NCBI GenBank assembly: GCA_027083035.1
Contig: JALWSY010000168.1
Coordinates: forward strand, 1-40,281
Reading direction: 5' to 3'
Source of the DNA: Sulfurimonas sp.
Lineage (GTDB): Bacteria > Campylobacterota > Campylobacteria > Campylobacterales > Sulfurimonadaceae
Length of the DNA: 40,281 nucleotides
Part shown: piece by piece, positions 38,287-40,281 of the stretch
Layout of the letters: each line of letters begins with the position of its first letter
Position numbering within the stretch: the stretch's first letter is position 1
Notes under the pieces: model-generated
What the model was told of the DNA's origin: nothing
Seen by the model: the letters and a program-made list of their open reading frames with translations, nothing else
Databases searched by the model: none
Translations under genes and position numbers: made by a program

Positions 38287-40200
38287 ATGGAAGCACTACA
38301 AAAAGCATACGAGGCTAGAAGTAAAAAGATTAACAAGATTGAAAAAATAAAAGAGTCTAAAACGCCACAAGAGGCGTATGAGAAGTTAGAAGAGTATGCT
38401 GCTAACGGGTTTGAGAGCGTCCCTGAAGAGGATAAGAGTTACTTTTTGAAGTGTTTTGGTATCTACTACAGAGCTGCTACACCTGAGAAGTTTATGCTAA
38501 AGCTTCGTATTCCCGGTGGATTTATGAGTGCAAAGCAGGCTCTTGTCATCGGTGAGTGCGCAAAAGAGTTTGGGCAGGACTATCTTGATCTGACAACGCG
38601 TCAGCAGTGTGAGCTTCGTTATCTCAGTATAGAATCACTTCCTATTATTATTAAAAGATTAGATGCTGTGGGTATTACTGCATACCAAACAGGTGTAGAT
38701 AACATTCGCGGTATAGTCGCTGATCCTTTTGATGATTTGGCTTTTGATAATGTTCTTCCTTCTCATGAAACACTTCTAAAACTTCAAGAAAAATTCCTAA
38801 AGAATCCTGAGTGGATATCTACGCTTCCTAGAAAATTTAACACTTCCATCTCCGGAAATCTCTCTAATCGTTGTAATGTTTACGGAAATGATTGCTGTTT
38901 TGTACTTGCACAAAAAGATGGGATGTTTGGTTATAACCTCTATCTTGGTGGGCGTGTTGGTCATATTGCTAAGAGTGCAGATATCTTTTTGAAAAATGAA
39001 GAGGAAGTTTTAGCTGCATTCTCCTCCATAACAGATCTCTTTAAAAGATTTGGTTTTCGTGACAACAGAAACAAAAACAGACTCATCTTTCTCATAGAAG
39101 CAGTCGGTATGCAGGTGATGGCTGATGCTATTCGTGAAAATGCAGGTATCGACTTTGCACGAGCGGGTGAGACTATGACGAAGATGGATTATGTTGAGCC
39201 TGATCATGGGAAGATTCAACTGCGTGATGGGACAACAGGTGTACACGTGGTAGTGCCATCTGGAGTATTCAAAGGCTCTGCGCTTATGAGTGCATCACTT
39301 CTTGCAAATAAATATGGAAATGGGTCACTCCGTTTTGATATAGAGCAGAGTTTTTACATTATGGGTGTTAAAGATGTAACTGCACTTTTAGAAGAGCCAT
39401 TTTTTAGAGAGTATAAAAATATAAATACTCCTTACTTTAACCACCTTATAGCCTGTGCAGGAACAGATCACTGTCCTTTTGGTGTTATAGAGAATAAAAA
39501 TGATGCAATCAGTATGGCAACTTATTTAAGTGAGAAAGTACCACTAGAGGGTGGACGCTTGCGTATGTACTGGTCAGCCTGTGTAAAAGGGTGTGGTATC
39601 CATGGACTTGGAGATATAGGCTTTGAAGGGTGTAAGGCAAAGATAGAGGGTGTCAATGGCTCTGGTGTGCATATCTATCTTGGTGGAAAACTGATGGGTG
39701 AGTCTGTTGAGGGACATAGTGTTATCAAATCGGCTCCGCTTGAGTATGCGAAGTTTTATGTGGAGTCTTTAGCTCTGGAGTATAAACGCATGAGAAAAAC
39801 AGGTGAACCTTTTGAAGCTTTTCATGATAGAATCCTTAAGAACTACACATCAGCAAAGATTGGTTTTATGATGATGCTTTTAGCCTACTTCCGAGCGAAA
39901 AATATTGAAGTTGATTTTGGTTTTGAAGAGCGAGTAGTAACGGGGAAAAATGAAGAATTTGAGGTTTTTGAACTTGGTCGCAAGCTCTATTATAAGTTTG
40001 CAAAGCAGGAAGCCTACTCCGCCTATGAGCGTTTTACAAATGTAAATAAGCGTGAAAAATTGGAAAATATTAGAAAATTAAACCCTGACATTGATGAAAA
40101 TATCGCCCTGATGTTAGAGTCCATTTTGCATCAAGAGGAGAATCGAAGAGCCGTTGTTTTCTCCGAAATACAGCCTTTTATTATGCTTTATAAGAAGTAG
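38287..40200 (+). CDS. NirA-like nitrite reductase (nitrite/sulfite reductase family, sirohaem/4Fe-4S)
   Basis: 637 aa; FMLKLRIPGGFMSAKQ, DLTTRQQCELRYLSIE, NIRGIVADP, CAGTDHCPFGVIENK and CVKGCGIHGLGDIGFEGCK cluster motifs. Confidence 0.85.
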   Translation: MEALQKAYEARSKKINKIEKIKESKTPQEAYEKLEEYAANGFESVPEEDKSYFLKCFGIYYRAATPEKFMLKLRIPGGFMSAKQALVIGECAKEFGQDYLDLTTRQQCELRYLSIESLPIIIKRLDAVGITAYQTGVDNIRGIVADPFDDLAFDNVLPSHETLLKLQEKFLKNPEWISTLPRKFNTSISGNLSNRCNVYGNDCCFVLAQKDGMFGYNLYLGGRVGHIAKSADIFLKNEEEVLAAFSSITDLFKRFGFRDNRNKNRLIFLIEAVGMQVMADAIRENAGIDFARAGETMTKMDYVEPDHGKIQLRDGTTGVHVVVPSGVFKGSALMSASLLANKYGNGSLRFDIEQSFYIMGVKDVTALLEEPFFREYKNINTPYFNHLIACAGTDHCPFGVIENKNDAISMATYLSEKVPLEGGRLRMYWSACVKGCGIHGLGDIGFEGCKAKIEGVNGSGVHIYLGGKLMGESVEGHSVIKSAPLEYAKFYVESLALEYKRMRKTGEPFEAFHDRILKNYTSAKIGFMMMLLAYFRAKNIEVDFGFEERVVTGKNEEFEVFELGRKLYYKFAKQEAYSAYERFTNVNKREKLENIRKLNPDIDENIALMLESILHQEENRRAVVFSEIQPFIMLYKK

Positions 40201-40237
40201 AAAAATTACTCAAAGCAGATTTAAAGAGACTTTTTTG

Positions 40238-40243
40238 TATAAT
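40238..40243 (+). promoter_or_regulatory. putative -10 element (TTTTTTGTATAAT) for the gene starting at the window end
   Basis: T-rich run plus TATAAT; ATG at 40272 begins an ORF truncated by the window edge. Confidence 0.5.
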
Positions 40244-40281
40244 TCCCTAATTTTGTAAAAAGGGTGTGTGCATGACTAAAA

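Overview
Chromosomal window from a Campylobacterota member (Sulfurimonas/Sulfurovum-like by gene content and synteny; genus inferred, not tested). Gene-dense, with no tRNA, rRNA, CRISPR, IS element or phage recognised. Left to right: (1) minus-strand housekeeping and flagellar block: partial alpha/beta-hydrolase, radical SAM protein, hemE, YqhA-family protein, asd, a FlgR-like sigma-54 activator, FlgQ-like ORF, FlgP/LPP20-like protein, gyrA. The order asd-flgR-flgQ-flgP-gyrA matches the Campylobacter jejuni locus from memory. (2) amtB-PII and a TonB-like protein. (3) HME-RND/CusCBA-type efflux operon with DUF302 and a His/Cys-containing small protein. (4) periplasmic-sensor diguanylate cyclase. 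(5) a two-gene haem-copper oxidoreductase (HCO) locus behind a perfect FNR/CRP-family box. Subunit II has lost all recognisable CuA ligands and subunit I has Asp where the first CuB/FeB His is expected, suggesting a NOR-like enzyme rather than an O2 reductase. Three small uncharacterised membrane-protein ORFs follow, one of them (33 aa) absent from the ORF track. (6) DmsB-DmsC fusion. (7) complete-looking MSHA-type pilus / type II secretion-like cluster with two prepilins and a large lipoprotein. (8) NasA-like molybdenum nitrate reductase and NirA-like nitrite reductase. The strongest leads are the divergent HCO locus with its unknown small membrane proteins, and the FlgQ-like ORF, whose signal peptide is readable only if translation starts at a non-canonical AUC codon. 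All family calls come from reading motifs by eye; no searches were run.
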